A DNA stretch of 64,000 nt from Hymenolepis diminuta (taxonomy: Eukaryota > Platyhelminthes > Cestoda > Cyclophyllidea > Hymenolepididae). The translations under genes were made by a program, and so were the position numbers. The DNA lies in NCBI GenBank assembly GCA_900708905.1, contig CAADRB010000013.1, positions 1,831,003 through 1,895,002 of the forward strand. The letters are read 5' to 3'. This document shows positions 50,405 through 63,620 of this stretch, one piece after another. The first letter of the stretch is position 1, and every line of letters begins with the position of its first letter. The notes under the pieces are model-generated. The model was not told where the DNA came from, ran no database searches, and saw only the letters and a list, made by a program, of their open reading frames with translations.

Positions 50405-50999
50405 TACTTTAGTCGCTACAAACTATTTCTTATGATTCTAAGCGACAATAATCTCCGTGTTGAATTACAATCCAAGCCTAGAACAGCTCTTTCTATGCAA
50501 CCAGAGTCAATGAATTAAATCCAAATTGCATAGAACTTTCCATTCCTATCAATTTGTACTTTAGAAATGGCGTGGTTTGGTGATCATTTAACTTTATTCA
50601 AAAATTTTTAAATTATTTTTTGTTTTTCAAATAAAGTGAATTCGATTAGTTAGATGTAAAGTACTTAAAACTTCAGGATTGTCACTTACATAATGTTAAC
50701 TCAAACAAACATTATAAATTGTAATTATATCAAATGATTTCATTTAGTAAAGTTAAAATCAAATAAATTTTACTGTTTTTTATGAAATCGAGTTTTTTGC
50801 CTGTCTTTTGGTGACACCATCTAACTTTAAAGAAATATTTAATATGTGGATAGTTTTTAAATGAACAAATCTTATACGCCAAGAGAAATACTCTGAGAGC
50901 AATTAAATAAATATTCACTTGCATGGAAAATGATTATAGAATTAACTTTTATTTTAAAAATTAGTTATGCCATTGCTGATCGTTGAGCGTCTTGTCTCC

Positions 51000-51860
51000 A
51001 GGTGTATGTGGAGATATTTCACCAACATGATGTTGTGAATGAAAAGACCTGCAGAAGGTGATTTTTACCTTCAAATTTCAAAAGGGATGACTTCAGCCTG
51101 AAAGACGAGAGACGAACCGAGAGCAGAATGCTGGAAAAACTCAATTCTAAGCAATTGCAAGTTGTCTGGACTACTAGAGAACTAAGCAGAATCTTTCATG
51201 TAAGCCATATGATTATATATATATATATATATAACGTAACGAAGAGACTTGGCAAAATCTCAAAGGCTGGGAAATGGGCCCTCTCCCCCACACGATTTGT
51301 CGGAAATCAACAGTCAACAGTGTGTGACCTGTTGTGTTTCACTGCGCTCCTGTGAACTTCAGACACCTCTTTTAGAATGAATCATAACTGACAGTGACGA
51401 GAAGTGGTGGATCGTTTACAACAATGTTAAGCGCAAAAGACAGTGGCTGAGTCAGACAGTGGTTCAAAGTCAACTCCACTTCCAAATCGGTGGGATTTGA
51501 AGGGACTTGTTTATTATGAACTAATGGATGACAATGAAACAATAACATCCGAAGTTTACTGTCAGCAGCTAACTCGTTTAAAAACAGTTAACGGCGGGAA
51601 AAACGGCCTTTTCGATCAACGGAAAAGGATTGATTCTGCACCATGACAATGCTAGACACTTCAAGAGCAACCAAAATTCTCGTTGAAAAATTTGGCTGGG
51701 AAGTCATGCGTCGCCAACCATATTCTCCCAATCTTGCCCCAACCAGTTTTCATCTTTTCAGGAGCTTAGCGAATCACTAAATGGGACAAAGGTTTACTTC
51801 ACGAGAAGAGGTTGAAATGAAGAAGCTAGTTTCTTTATTCGAGTCCAAACGGGTTAGATT
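51000..51860 (+). mobile_element. mariner (Mos1-type) transposase remnant
   Basis: In order: YVEIFHQHDVVNEKTCRRW (HTH region), DDFSLKDERRTESRM, GKWALSP, WDLKGLVYYELMDDNETIT (51,488), LHHDNARHF (catalytic Asp in HDNA, about 51,640), and PYSPNLAPTSFHLFRSL (about 51,720). In the family the last motif reads SPDLAPSDYHLF, so the third catalytic Asp is replaced here. Several frameshifts and stops, plus an (AT)n expansion inside the N-terminal part. No terminal inverted repeats located. It is a different lineage from the 25.85 kb element. Confidence 0.85.
51214..51233. repeat. (AT)n microsatellite
   Basis: About ten AT units interrupting the mariner remnant. Confidence 0.9.
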
Positions 51861-51869
51861 TTATGAAAT

Positions 51870-54600
51870 TATTTCTTATCCTGAAATAATCGCGGTATTT
51901 ATATTTCACATAAAGGATATTATAAATTGCGCCACTGTTATTATTAGAAGTAGCACAACTTTCGCTGAGTTCAACAAACTTGCGTTTCTCTCTGCCGTTT
52001 GATGATGTCCTGTTTTATTCAAATCTCATGACCACCCTTTGCACTAGTTTTTCGACGAAATAATTTTTTGTTTCGAATAGTTAACATTAATTTAAAGAAT
52101 AAAAAGGCAAGTTTGCCTTAACTTTGGAAGGTGTCAATTGTAAATTAGAGTGCGGTATTAAAAGACCTTATAAGGTGAGTATTAAAATAAAAATGCACAC
52201 TTCTAGAAAAATGAAAAATTGTTCCAAATTGCTAAATTTTTTTGTATTTAAAAAATTAATGCATTCTTTTAATACTTCAGTTTTAGGAAGTATAATACGT
52301 TCAACTCTTACACCGCACATTATCGTTTGTTTAAATTTACTATATCTGCCACGAAATAAAACAAAATCTTTGAACAAAGCTTAGGTATAAGATATGTAAA
52401 TTGTTATGAAATTATTAAAATGCAATGGGATTTTGGTTGGCCATTACTTTTCAACTTCGCTCCCAAGTCTCATAGGATACTGAGGCGTTACTTGTAAAAA
52501 TTATCTTCCAATAGAATCGGTCTAAAAAAGAGGCGGTTTAATTGATTTTGTGCACAAAGTTGTTTAAATTTCAGGAAAGCATCAATGAGAAATAAAGTCG
52601 AATATAAACATTACATTTTATGTTTAACTTGTCACCGTTACTTCAATGATAAGTATTGTAGCTACGAAATAAAAATGCGTCTATTGTCTCACTTGTTTAT
52701 TACAAAATATTAAAAATCATTTATTGCCTTTTATTAGGTTTTATTGGTATTAAAAGTTTGTTTAACATACGTGAAGCAAGAGTCATAGAGATAATATAAT
52801 GAAAAAAACGCATAAAATATTACTATTAAAAGTAATATTCGATTCCATCCACGATATTCTTGAGAATAATGCGTCTGATATTTTTTCCATCATTATTTTA
52901 TTAAAATATATTTTAATATAATCTCGATTAATGTTTAATGAATAGGATATTTGTTTCAAAATTTATTTTAAGTGTCTACTTTTAATTTTTTAATTAAAGT
53001 GTAATAACAAAAAAATTTTAATGCTTTTAAATAAATTGCAAACTGACAAATGAAATTTGGAGAATTTAAAAATTGGGATAAAAACATATTTAATAAATAA
53101 ATAAATGTATAAACTTATAAACACTACGATAAACTTATCTGTCTCTTTGAATTGCATAAAGAAAAATTATTATTGCATTCTTTTACAAACATGTTGGTAT
53201 TTGTTCCATTAAATGTTTGTTTTAAATAACGCACTTTGTTGCGTCACTCAGAGATATTAATATATTATTAAACAAATTATTTTTAAGAATGATAACGCAC
53301 AACTTTTTCCAGAAAAATAATAAATTAATGAGAATTGAAGTTGGATAGGGATGCAGCAATATTTGCAGAATTATTTTTTCTTGTAAAAGATTGATAGAAT
53401 AATCATTGAATGCTTTGTTACTTTTTCATCCTAGCTCAATACCCCGTGGACTACTTCATCTCCTCGACATATCTGAAATTCAATTATAGCGTCCCTTTTA
53501 CCTATTGCTACAAGCTTTATAAATACAATTTTTCCATGAAATAAGGACAATAAAATAATTTTTTGTGGACAAAATAAAAGAAAGAATAAATTTGGAGAGG
53601 TGATAGGAAACTTCTGAGGGTTCGCAGCAGAATTTTAATGAATTTCAATGCTCCTTTGCACATTCTAGTTGGCAAATTGTATTCAAAAAATGAATAATTT
53701 TAGATAATTTTGATTAAATGATGGAGGGAATTTTTGTTTGCTGTCATTATGTATCGCAGGTTAAAACTTATTTTCATAGCTACGAAGTGGATTAAGAACT
53801 GGTACATCAATTATTTTGGTAGATATTTAAATTTGCTTAAATTTAACGGACTTATTGCTACTGCTTGCATTTTTTATTGAAAATTACAATTTTTCCGATA
53901 AATTAAATCAATATTATTTTGATTCTTTATTTTAAAGCCGCATATTTGGTTATGATTTCGAGAAAGCAACTGAGAGGCTTTGTTATCACACTGATGGAGT
54001 ATGAAAACTTGTATCTTTTCTGACATAATAAAATTGAAAATATGTCACCTCTATTTGTTTTGTTTACTTTAAATTGTAATTATTCAGACAAAATATGTCA
54101 TTCAGATCGCTTATGAGTATTTATTTTAATTTATGCGCCCTCCTCGTTTAAATTTAATTCAATTTGTGTGTCATAATGCAGCAAGATTCAATGGATATTT
54201 GAAATTTCCGCTGATAATTTTGTTTTTGTGTTTATGTCTTTTTGTCTTGTACTTTTAAAAAAATAACTGAACTCATTATTTAAAATTTTCGCAGTGACCT
54301 AAGTTGAACAATGCGCCCACGAATTAATTGTATCTTTAATCTTAACTAACTTTTAGTTAATTATTTGTTTTTAAAGTTAAAAAATCTAAAATTTTGGAAG
54401 TGTTTTTGATATTTATCCGATTTTAGCGTAGAACAGTTATTTTTCCACTTGTAATCATTTTAAGAATTTTCATTTGATTTCCTCTGTTTAAATAGCAACA
54501 AATCGCACTGATGAGTTACATTTCCGTTCGATTTATCAAGATAAACTATTAAATACATTTATAATTCTTAATAGTTATTATCCATTCTACTAAGGTTTTG
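51870..54600. other. very AT-rich, no gene recognised
   Basis: The frame at 52124-52384 is K/N/I-rich with no motif and is open on both strands, as expected of AT-rich shadow frames. The next intergenic-block copy predicted near 52.98 kb is not visible. Confidence 0.4.
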
Positions 54601-54639
54601 TACGATGCTAATTTTACCAATGGGAAATAATTGAAAAAT

Positions 54640-54880
54640 ATTTCATCGTTGGAAAGCGAAAGATATCAGAACAAGATCACGAAGGTTTAAGTGGAAGGGT
54701 GTTGAGAATGTGCTGAGTCAGGTAAAGAAGGTTGAAGAATCCCATTTTGTTTCATATTTGAACGGCTTAAAATAGATCTAATACTTTCGAGTTGAAAAAT
54801 TTAATCTTTCCTAAATTCTCCAAAATTACTGAATAATTCTTGTCTACAATACCCTCAGGATCAGGTCAATCAAACCGTTT
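54640..54880 (+). pseudogene. PTCD1 intron sequence, most diverged copy
   Basis: GTTGAAAAATTTAATC, then CTCCAAAATTACTGAATAAT and CTTGTCTACAATACC follow 44,571-44,610 and 14,510-14,560 in order. Similarity is limited and AT-rich. Confidence 0.35.
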
Positions 54881-55235
54881 CCGTTCAATTTAACTTTGAT
54901 TTCAGTCTTAGGGAACACCTATTTGGAGGTCAAATTTTTTTCATGTAAAGATATTCGAATTTTATTTAACAGACGTCTAAAATTTCTTTGCTATTCACTT
55001 TTTGTTTGTTTCCTTCTTTAATGTAATTAAATGAACATATGATCATACAATTTGGAATATCTATGCAAATTAAATGATGCTAGTGGATTCATATTCCACC
55101 AAGCCACAAATTCAACAAGTTCAAATAGAGTGCAGTTGGAATGTTTGAAATTCGTCTACAGGTTTTACTTAAAATTTACAGATCGTATTGCCATGCAGTT
55201 CCACTTAATTTCAATGCAGCGGAATTACATTGTAT

Positions 55236-55260
55236 TTTTGTTTGTTTGTTTGTTTGTTTA
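55236..55260. repeat. (TTTG)n microsatellite
   Basis: Five to six TTTG units in a row. Confidence 0.9.
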
Positions 55261-55419
55261 AAACATCATGTAATAATCACGTTAGACGATGTTTTAATGG
55301 TGAATTTAGCACCGTCTGAAAACATCAGACAGGTCTCCTGCACAGTGCAGAGACAAATGGCAAATTTATTTTCAGCGGATGTTATCTACGAGCGTCATCT
55401 CACAATTTGAAGTTATGCA

Positions 55420-58400
55420 CTATGCACTTTGAAACGAGTTTTAAAAGCATAAAATATCAATTCACATTTAAAAATTTGGTAAGATTTTTAGTTGTTGTTT
55501 AATATACAATACAAAAAAGTGATTTAATATCGGAAAATCATGGAACATGACTTCATAGAATTAGTGTTTTCCACTACTTGAAGGGTTAGAATTAAAACAT
55601 CCGCATTATGTGGTAAATTAATTGAAAAAAACGAAAAAGTAAAGAATATTTTTGTCGTCATTAAAAAATGATATTTTGGATCCGATTTGAGTAAAAATTT
55701 GGTAATAATAGTGACAATGAATGCGGAGTTCTAAATAAATTCAATTATAGTGCAGGCCGTTTTGAGCGGTAGTAGTTCGACTACCTCAGCCACTGTATTT
55801 TTTGCCCTGAACAACTATTCCATCTTCAAGACTCCTCAGTGCGTTTCAGAGATGTATAACGTTCCTGAATAATTAAATTATTCTAATAAACTTTTCAGTT
55901 AATGTAAAAACACATTTTGAAAGTGAATCAAAGGAGACTGTGACCTTGTCCGTTTGACTTTATAATTTGTTGTCGATTCAGTTAGTTGTAAGATAAAGAC
56001 TTAGTAATGACATTATCTTCAACAAAAAGCCATTAATTTATTTAAAAAATATAAGTAACGCAAAGTTTTTGTTCAGTTCAAAAAATGAAATGAAAATTTT
56101 ATAACGTCCCTTGTTTTCAAATTTGAAAAAAGTGATTGATTTGATATTAGAAGTTAAGGATAATTAATATTCCTAGTGAATTTTTTTTTCTGTTTTTTAT
56201 TTTCTCCGGAATAATGTGTTTGAATGCGACAGAAAATGTCATCAAAAGTTTATTTATAGTATTCTCTAACCCGCAAAATTAGAAAAAATAAACAATGAAT
56301 ATTTCGTTCAGATTATGTTAAAATTTCAATATATTAGACCATAATGTAAATGGAAATACGATTTTTGGTAAAAGGTCGTTATGTTTAATTAATAATCATA
56401 ATTTAAAATTTTAAACAAATTAAAATAACGTGGTAATACAAAACTGTCTATAAAATTTACCCAATTGATCGAACATTATTTATAAAAAGGCATAATAATG
56501 GCAAGATGCTGAAATTGTTAAAAGTAGTATTCAATGAGAACTAATTTAAACTGCCATTTTGATTTAATTTCATTTATTTTTGATTTTTTCTTCTCTGCCT
56601 GATTCACATTTAATTAATAAATAAGCAAACAGCTTCTCTTTATAAGCTGAAATCGGGAGTCAGACCAAATTTGGATTGCGAATACCACAGAAACTAATGC
56701 CATTTGAGTAAAAAAAACTTTACTACTGAATTTGTTGATAATGCTTTTTAATTACAATTTCACTAAAAGTTGTCAAATAAAGAAATATTAGTCCGCTTTC
56801 AGCTTTCATCCAAAATATACATCAAGTGGGACTATATTTTCGAAAAAGCCGGGCCTTTTAACCTTTTAGAGAAAATGAAGTTTTAACGGATGAAAGAAGA
56901 AATTTTGTGTCACTTTTGTTGAATTTTTATTTTATGCAAATCAAGAAATTGCAATTCAATGACTCTGTTATAATAAATACAAATTATATATTGAAGAAAA
57001 TATATTGCTAGTTTCTGTTAGTTTAAAATGAAATTATCTTTTGAATTTTATGAATTGCATTGTTTCTTTTTTGGGAATTTAAACAATCTCCAAATTTGTT
57101 TATTTATCTTAAATAACTTCTCAAACACGTTTTATTGAATATGTTTTCAATATATTTTTTCCCATTTTAATACTATTCATTGATTTTTATTGAAGCTCTG
57201 ATGATTTTACTGATTTTTCATAAAATATTAACTTTAGGTGGATTTTTTCATATCTTTCAAGTTGACACTTTTATTTTATTTCTTCTATTATATCGCATTT
57301 GAAGATGTTTTCTTATTAGCAGATAAATTCAAATCATTGAAATAGACAATCAGTTGTTATTATTAAAAATATTACGCGTAATTTAATTGGTTAAAGTACT
57401 TAAATGGAAATTGTTATTACGTGTAGATTGGAAATACGGGCAGGTATGTTATTAGAGCTTTTTATCGCATTCTGTTTGTTTAATTAGCATAAATATATAA
57501 AAAATGCAGTAAATAAGCACTTAACTGGAGAATAAATGAGTGGCAGCTAAATTAAGATAATTTTATTTTTATTATATAGTGAAATAGCGCTGGCTATAAT
57601 GATTAGTGAGTCCCTTAGTTATAAAGTTTAATGCAATTGCACAGAGCCCAGAGAGAGCAGAAAAATTAAGTCTAACAGAACTAGTTCGGTAACCAGACCA
57701 AATCGAGCTTCATGGATGCAAATCGGACGTCTATTTTCCGATGTGGCAGAATATGATGAATTAGACAAAGGACCAAGCGATGAATGATGACCTATTCTGT
57801 CGTGGAGTGACCTAGCATCAGTTAAGACATGGTATTAGCGTACAGATGATGTAAAAATGATATTTTGGGATAAACTTAAAGCGTTCGTTCATCAAATACA
57901 TTCCCAAAAACCTCAAAATAAGATTTCATGACCTTCAATCGGTTATTAATTACTAAGTCCGGCATTAAAACTCGCCCTACAGGAAGATTTTATAAATTCT
58001 ATGTTGCCATATTTATTATAATAAATCTGGTAGTTGCCAAATATTTTCCATTCTAATTCGGTAACGGAATCAAGGAATAATCAAAATAAAAGTAAATAAT
58101 ATGTTAAATCTAATAATAATTAAACTTTTATTACAGTTGCCATCATGTAAATTAGTGATCAACCCTCAACAACAAGGCTCTACAATCAAGAAGTCTGAAG
58201 TTTCAACGTTCCACATAAAATCACTTCCATGCCACTACCAGGAATCATTCACAGTACCGAGAGAGGACGGATTTAGAGGATAAATGCTCTGGATGGAAAT
58301 ATCTTGTACAATTATTAATTTTTTGCAACTTAAGATTAAGTTTTCCCACTGCTAACTGGGATGTACTTTGTATCAAGCTGATAAGTGAAACCCTAACTGA

Positions 58401-61020
58401 AGCGGAGAATGTTATACCTATTGGTTTGGCTAAAGGTCCTGATGCGGAAGAAATGAGAGGAGGGAGAAGAAATTGAATGTTCCAATTGTGAAGTTATGTG
58501 GAAGAGATTACTTAACGTAATCTTAACATGCAGTCGACAAGAACTCCCGAGTAGACGGGGCAGAAAAAATTATTTTAAATTATTCTCAGCAAGAAGCACA
58601 CTTTTTTACTATCGTTCTATTAGAAGAGAAATTGGGGATGCACAAAGTTGATTTCCCCAACTCACATCCCCTTTTTTGATGTAACAACATTTAAAAACTG
58701 CGCCTTTTTGATCGATTTGAATTCACCATCCATGAATACTTACTACCCACCCATGCAATAATTTGTTTTTTAAATATATAATACTTTTATGCTTGGTTAT
58801 GAATATGTTTTTCAGTTTATAATTTCATATTATAATTGTCAGTTGATGTAAGTCCTACCAGTCGGAAAAATGACTCTTCCAATTTGATATTTAACTTCAA
58901 ATTTAGATGAAGATAAACCGGAAATTCGCTTATAAATATAAACAAATATATATGTATTTATATGCATATGTTAAAATAAATTGCTTCTGATATGCCAAAT
59001 AGAGTAAAATAATCAAAGTTCAGCCTAAATAAAAATATTAAAAAAAATAAAATTCGCCTCTAATTTCAATTAATTTTTTTTCTAATAAATATATTCTTAA
59101 ATAAAATGCAATGTAATCCTACTCACAAAATCAACATTTCTAAAGAATACTTCTATTAAAAAAACAATTATATTTGTTTATTCTAGAAATTTTTATTTAA
59201 AGTTTTTTTCAAATTGAAAAGGGCATTTGAGGGACCAGTTTATTTAATTTGCAGGTTGACCATTTTGATTGAGTTATAATTCTGTTGATGCATTATCAAA
59301 GAGAATCAGTGATAAACAACATTAATTGATTCACATTTAATGGTAATGAGAATAAAATAAAAAAAAATAGCTTTTTTTCAGTATATTAATTGAGATATGC
59401 ATGCTGCGTATTTTCAGAATTTAAATTTTAAAATGCAGTCACTTCTAGTCACTTTCACTGTCAAATTATTAAATTGGATCCCGAAATATTAAAACTGATT
59501 GATCATTTTCTCTTGAATGGCAAATGTCATCAAATACGCACGAATTGAGCGTCAGAACTATTTGAACACATTCCACTTCAGTCTTTTTGAATACCTTCAA
59601 TTGACAATTGCAGGTAATTATCCAAAATGAAAAATTTATTATTTCTTTTAATAAGTAAATTATCTAAATTGTATGCTTTTGTGTCATATTCCTGGCTTTG
59701 TGGATTGTGATAAGAGACGCATGGAAATATTTTTTTACAATTGTATAAAATGTCATTTGTAACTGCAAAGTCATTTTCAGGAATAAAATAATAATAAGCT
59801 ATTTTTATCATGGGAATTTTAATTCAATTAGACTTTTATTTCTATTTTGGCGTCATGGAGTGATTTTTGCCATTCAATCCACCCTCCTTCCTCTTGATAT
59901 GTATAATTGACGACCTCGTTCCTGTTTGCCTGTTTATCATATTTTATCAAAGCACTCAATTGCTTTTATATTTCGCAACAAAATTCAGGTCGACTGTTAA
60001 TAAAACAATTAACTTCTTAGAGTAATCTTGTAATATAATGTTAATTAATTAGAAAATTAATCATACAAATTAAATCAGGTCAAATATTTGTCATTAATAG
60101 ATTTACTTATTTCTTTTGAATGCCTCTAGAATGGTACTTTATTGAGTGTGAACGCATTTTTAGTCATTTTAGAACAAAACTTGATATTTAGGGATCTTTG
60201 AAGTGCCATCGTTTGTTTTCTATTGACATTTCGGGTTTCAAAAGTATACTTAATTGATTTCCATGCAAAGATATCGATTTCTTTATGACATTCAACAAAA
60301 TGAGGCTGGAAAATAAATCTCAAATCTGTTTTAACAAATTCTATTCCACGGAAGCATCCCATTTTGCGATTATTTGCTTTTTGTCACAAGAGGAACCTCG
60401 TAAATTATTATGCGATACGCCTTTCTCATCACTTATTCTGAAAACAGCACCAATACATGTCGTGAGATAAAGGGAGACGGTGTTAGGAAAGGTAAATAAT
60501 TATTTCTTCTATTTTTGCTCCTTTGACAAAAATAAGATAAATGTTCCTCACTGCCTGTTAATCAAATATAATAAATCATTTTTATTCTGCAATTTAACAT
60601 AAACCCCTTTGTCCCCCAAGAAACACACCAACTGACCTAGTGCTTCTCCTGCCGGAATCTAACTTCTTGAAATATGACTTATAGGAGATAAATACATTAT
60701 TCATGCATATATAATACATATTTATTATAAATTAATTACTATTTTTAAAATTGCATGCAAAATAGGCAAAAAGGCTGTTTATCAGGTATTACAAAACTGG
60801 TACTGTAATTAATTATACGTATTACATTAAGTTGAAGTTATAAGAACGATTTAAATATTACCGAACAAATAGGTACTTTGATTATTAGAAAGTAACTGTG
60901 ATAAATTGATCCAGAAACGTTTATTTTGATAAATGTTTGAACAAGCACATTCATTTCAATGCATTAATCATAAAAATTTAGTGAAAATTCGAAATGATGT
61001 ATACAGCATAATGCAACGTC
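55420..61020. other. very AT-rich, no gene recognised
   Basis: No splice-supported open frames. Two patches are less AT-rich, about 57,600-57,840 and 58,370-58,570, and may be old insertions, but neither has a partner in the window or a readable motif. Confidence 0.4.
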
Positions 61021-61026
61021 TATATT

Positions 61027-61523
61027 CCATGATTTTAAAGGATAGCCCTCTATGCATTTCCAGAAGTACCTTCTATTCGCATTCTCCACGACAATACCTC
61101 GACAATACGCCCAGGAAGTTGGAGTGACCTCATTTATGTCCCTATGACGCAAAACCCCTGTCTGACATGTCTAGACGCGTCCATCGACTTCCCCCCTTTT
61201 CCGTAACAGCTTCACTTTACATAAAAGGCACATCTGCGATCATGCTCTCGCATGGTATTACCCAGGTGACTATCCTTGTTTTCCAGACAGAACAACACAC
61301 GCTGGTCAGTACGGACTTCTACACGTCCTGTTCATCTCCACTCTTCCTCAGCACGCTGCTCTCTCTCTCTCTGTTACGCATTGTGGCTTCCTTGAATACG
61401 CTTTTGGTTTACTCAACTCTTGGTGCTCTGTTTCACAATTGTTGTTAGCTCTTACTCAAACAGCTACGAATTGGTTGTCGTAATTTGTTAGCAGCAAACC
61501 GTTGGTTGTTACTGGACTCCAAC
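61027..61523 (+). repeat. LTR-like repeat, copy B (partner at 28353)
   Basis: Shares ACAATACCTCGACAATACGC, GTTGGAGTGACCTCATTTAT, CTGTCTGACATGTCTAGACG, ACATAAAAGGCACATCTGCG and CTACGAATTGGTTGTCGTAA with copy A in order. Inverted ends GTTGGAG (61118) and CTCCAAC (ending 61523) are kept. Confidence 0.6.
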
Positions 61524-63260
61524 AATCTCTTTAGATCAATTTATTCAAGTATTTCCTTTAGAGTTTGAAATAATGACATGATTTGAATTTATCTGCTTAG
61601 ACGAATTTATATTAGTAAAATACAGTTAAATTGTAAATTTTAATCTCATTTTAATTTTTTTATTTAAGAAGACATACACGAGGGAAATGATCGTCAGCCT
61701 GGTTAAATGAATTTGCCGATGGGAGCTGAACAAATGAAACTTAAATCCACAGATGCGAATTGTGAAGTGTTGAACTCGTTTAAACACGAGTTCATTTTTT
61801 ATGAAGTGCGAGCAGAAAACATTAGTTGTTTAAATATAACGTTTCCCGATGTTTGATTCAATCACTTTAAACAATCATATTCTTAAATCTTACAAAAATT
61901 TTTCCTTACCTTGGGTTTTAAGTAATAAATTTGTATTTCAGATTTAACTATTTATTTATAAAATATTATACTTTGACAATATTTCTGAGAAATGTATTTG
62001 ATTTTTTCCTCTAAAAGGTTTACTTGGCGAATTAAAACAATATTCAGAATTTTTTCTTAAATGTAGCGCTGACGTGAATTTGATATTTAAAGCAGCTGCA
62101 AACCACATCACATTAGCTGTATTTAATATATAAATAACTATTTATTTATTTAAATTTGATCATTTATTTAATGAATCAACATATCAAAAAATATGTAACT
62201 CTAATTACAATTTTCAACTGCACAAAAGATTTTTATTCAATTTGCGTTTCTGTAGAGATATCATTGATTTTCAACAGATAATCTTCAAGGATCATTTTCT
62301 GAAAAACGCAGATCTACGAGAAATAAAGTATTTTCCATTCATTTATGCAAAATATAGTTACTATCTCATTTCAAAACCTACGATAACGGACCTGATCTAA
62401 AGGTAAAATAAAATGAAAATAGAGCTAAGTAATGCTGATAATTATATATTAATTTCCTATTTTATTTCGATCATCCAATTGAAAATTACCAGACAATCAT
62501 TTAAACAAATAATGATCGGGGAACAGATTCTAATTTTAATTGTAGAAAATGTCACGAAAAGCCACTTCTTTGCGTTAAAGTTTATATAAATTCTAATTTA
62601 TTTATGGCAGGGCAAATAGTTTAAAAATACCTCATTTTAATACTCAACTTTGAAGTTAATACAGTAAATTCAGACTTTTAATTCATAAATTTTTAATAAA
62701 TGTATTAAATAAATATATAATTATTTCCCCTTTAAGTAAAATAATAATAAAATATGTATGTTCGCTGTCGATGTTATTTGTAATTATCGTTGTTAATTGC
62801 GCTACTGAGCATCGTAACTGCTTAAACCTATCAAATAAATAACCAATTACATATGAGGTCTAAAGTGATCCCCTAAAATGAAAATATTATTAATTAATTC
62901 ATTTCTAAAACAAACAATTTTTATAATTTTAACGTAAGTGCAGTAAAAAAACTGAAGCAAACTAGAGGGAAAATTAAATTTATAATTTCTAATTGCTTGA
63001 ACTGAAAAAAATTTAGTTTTATTTTGTGAGTGAGGAAAACATGTTCACCCACTAGAGATTTTTAATCTTCACTCACTCTCCATCAAATATTGCAGTGATG
63101 CGAGCCAACTACGAACACAACGGGAATAATATGTTCAAACAATATATATATGTATAAATAACAATTCGGTGAATGGTTCAATCGTTTAGATCACTTCAGA
63201 CTGACTAGGTCACATGGCAGCCGGGAGGACCATTAAAACTAATTAAATTAACTGCTCATT
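61524..63260. other. very AT-rich, no gene recognised
   Basis: No coding or repeat signal that I can support. Confidence 0.4.
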
Positions 63261-63339
63261 CCTAGGCTTAATTTGTCTAGCCAGACTTTGATCAATTTTC
63301 AATAGTGAACGGCTATTCATCGCTTTGAAGTCATTTTCT

Positions 63340-63620
63340 CACTGTCTTCTTGCCTTTTTTGGCTATAAATGTATCTCAGCACAAAGATTTCATCCGTAAC
63401 TCACATCTACATAGACACGCTCTCTCTCTCTCTCGTTGTTTCTGGTCTGTTTCCAACAAAATCTGCTCTCTGTTGTCGTCTTTTACTTGCTGCTCTGTTT
63501 TTGTAGTAAAGATTAAGAGAAAACAGAACGTATTGCCTGCTAAAATGCTCAAGAGAACCAGATACCTTATCTGCTCCTCCTACTTTCTAAACTTTTCTAA
63601 GTCGAAAATTCCGAGATAAA
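63340..63620 (+). other. TATA-containing C/T-rich block, possible LTR or promoter
   Basis: GGCTATAAATG at 63361 is followed by a (CT)n run at 63420-63434 and a C/T-rich leader, similar in layout to the LTR-like repeats at 28.4 and 61.0 kb but not clearly homologous. The open frame across it has no protein motif. Confidence 0.25.
63420..63434. repeat. (CT)n microsatellite
   Basis: Seven CT units in a C/T-rich block. Confidence 0.85.

Noticed and set aside
14858..63295. Shared 15-mer TAGCCAGACTTTGAT at about 14,860 and 63,279
   Set aside because: Flanks do not align, and a 15-base match is expected by chance in a 64 kb window of skewed composition.
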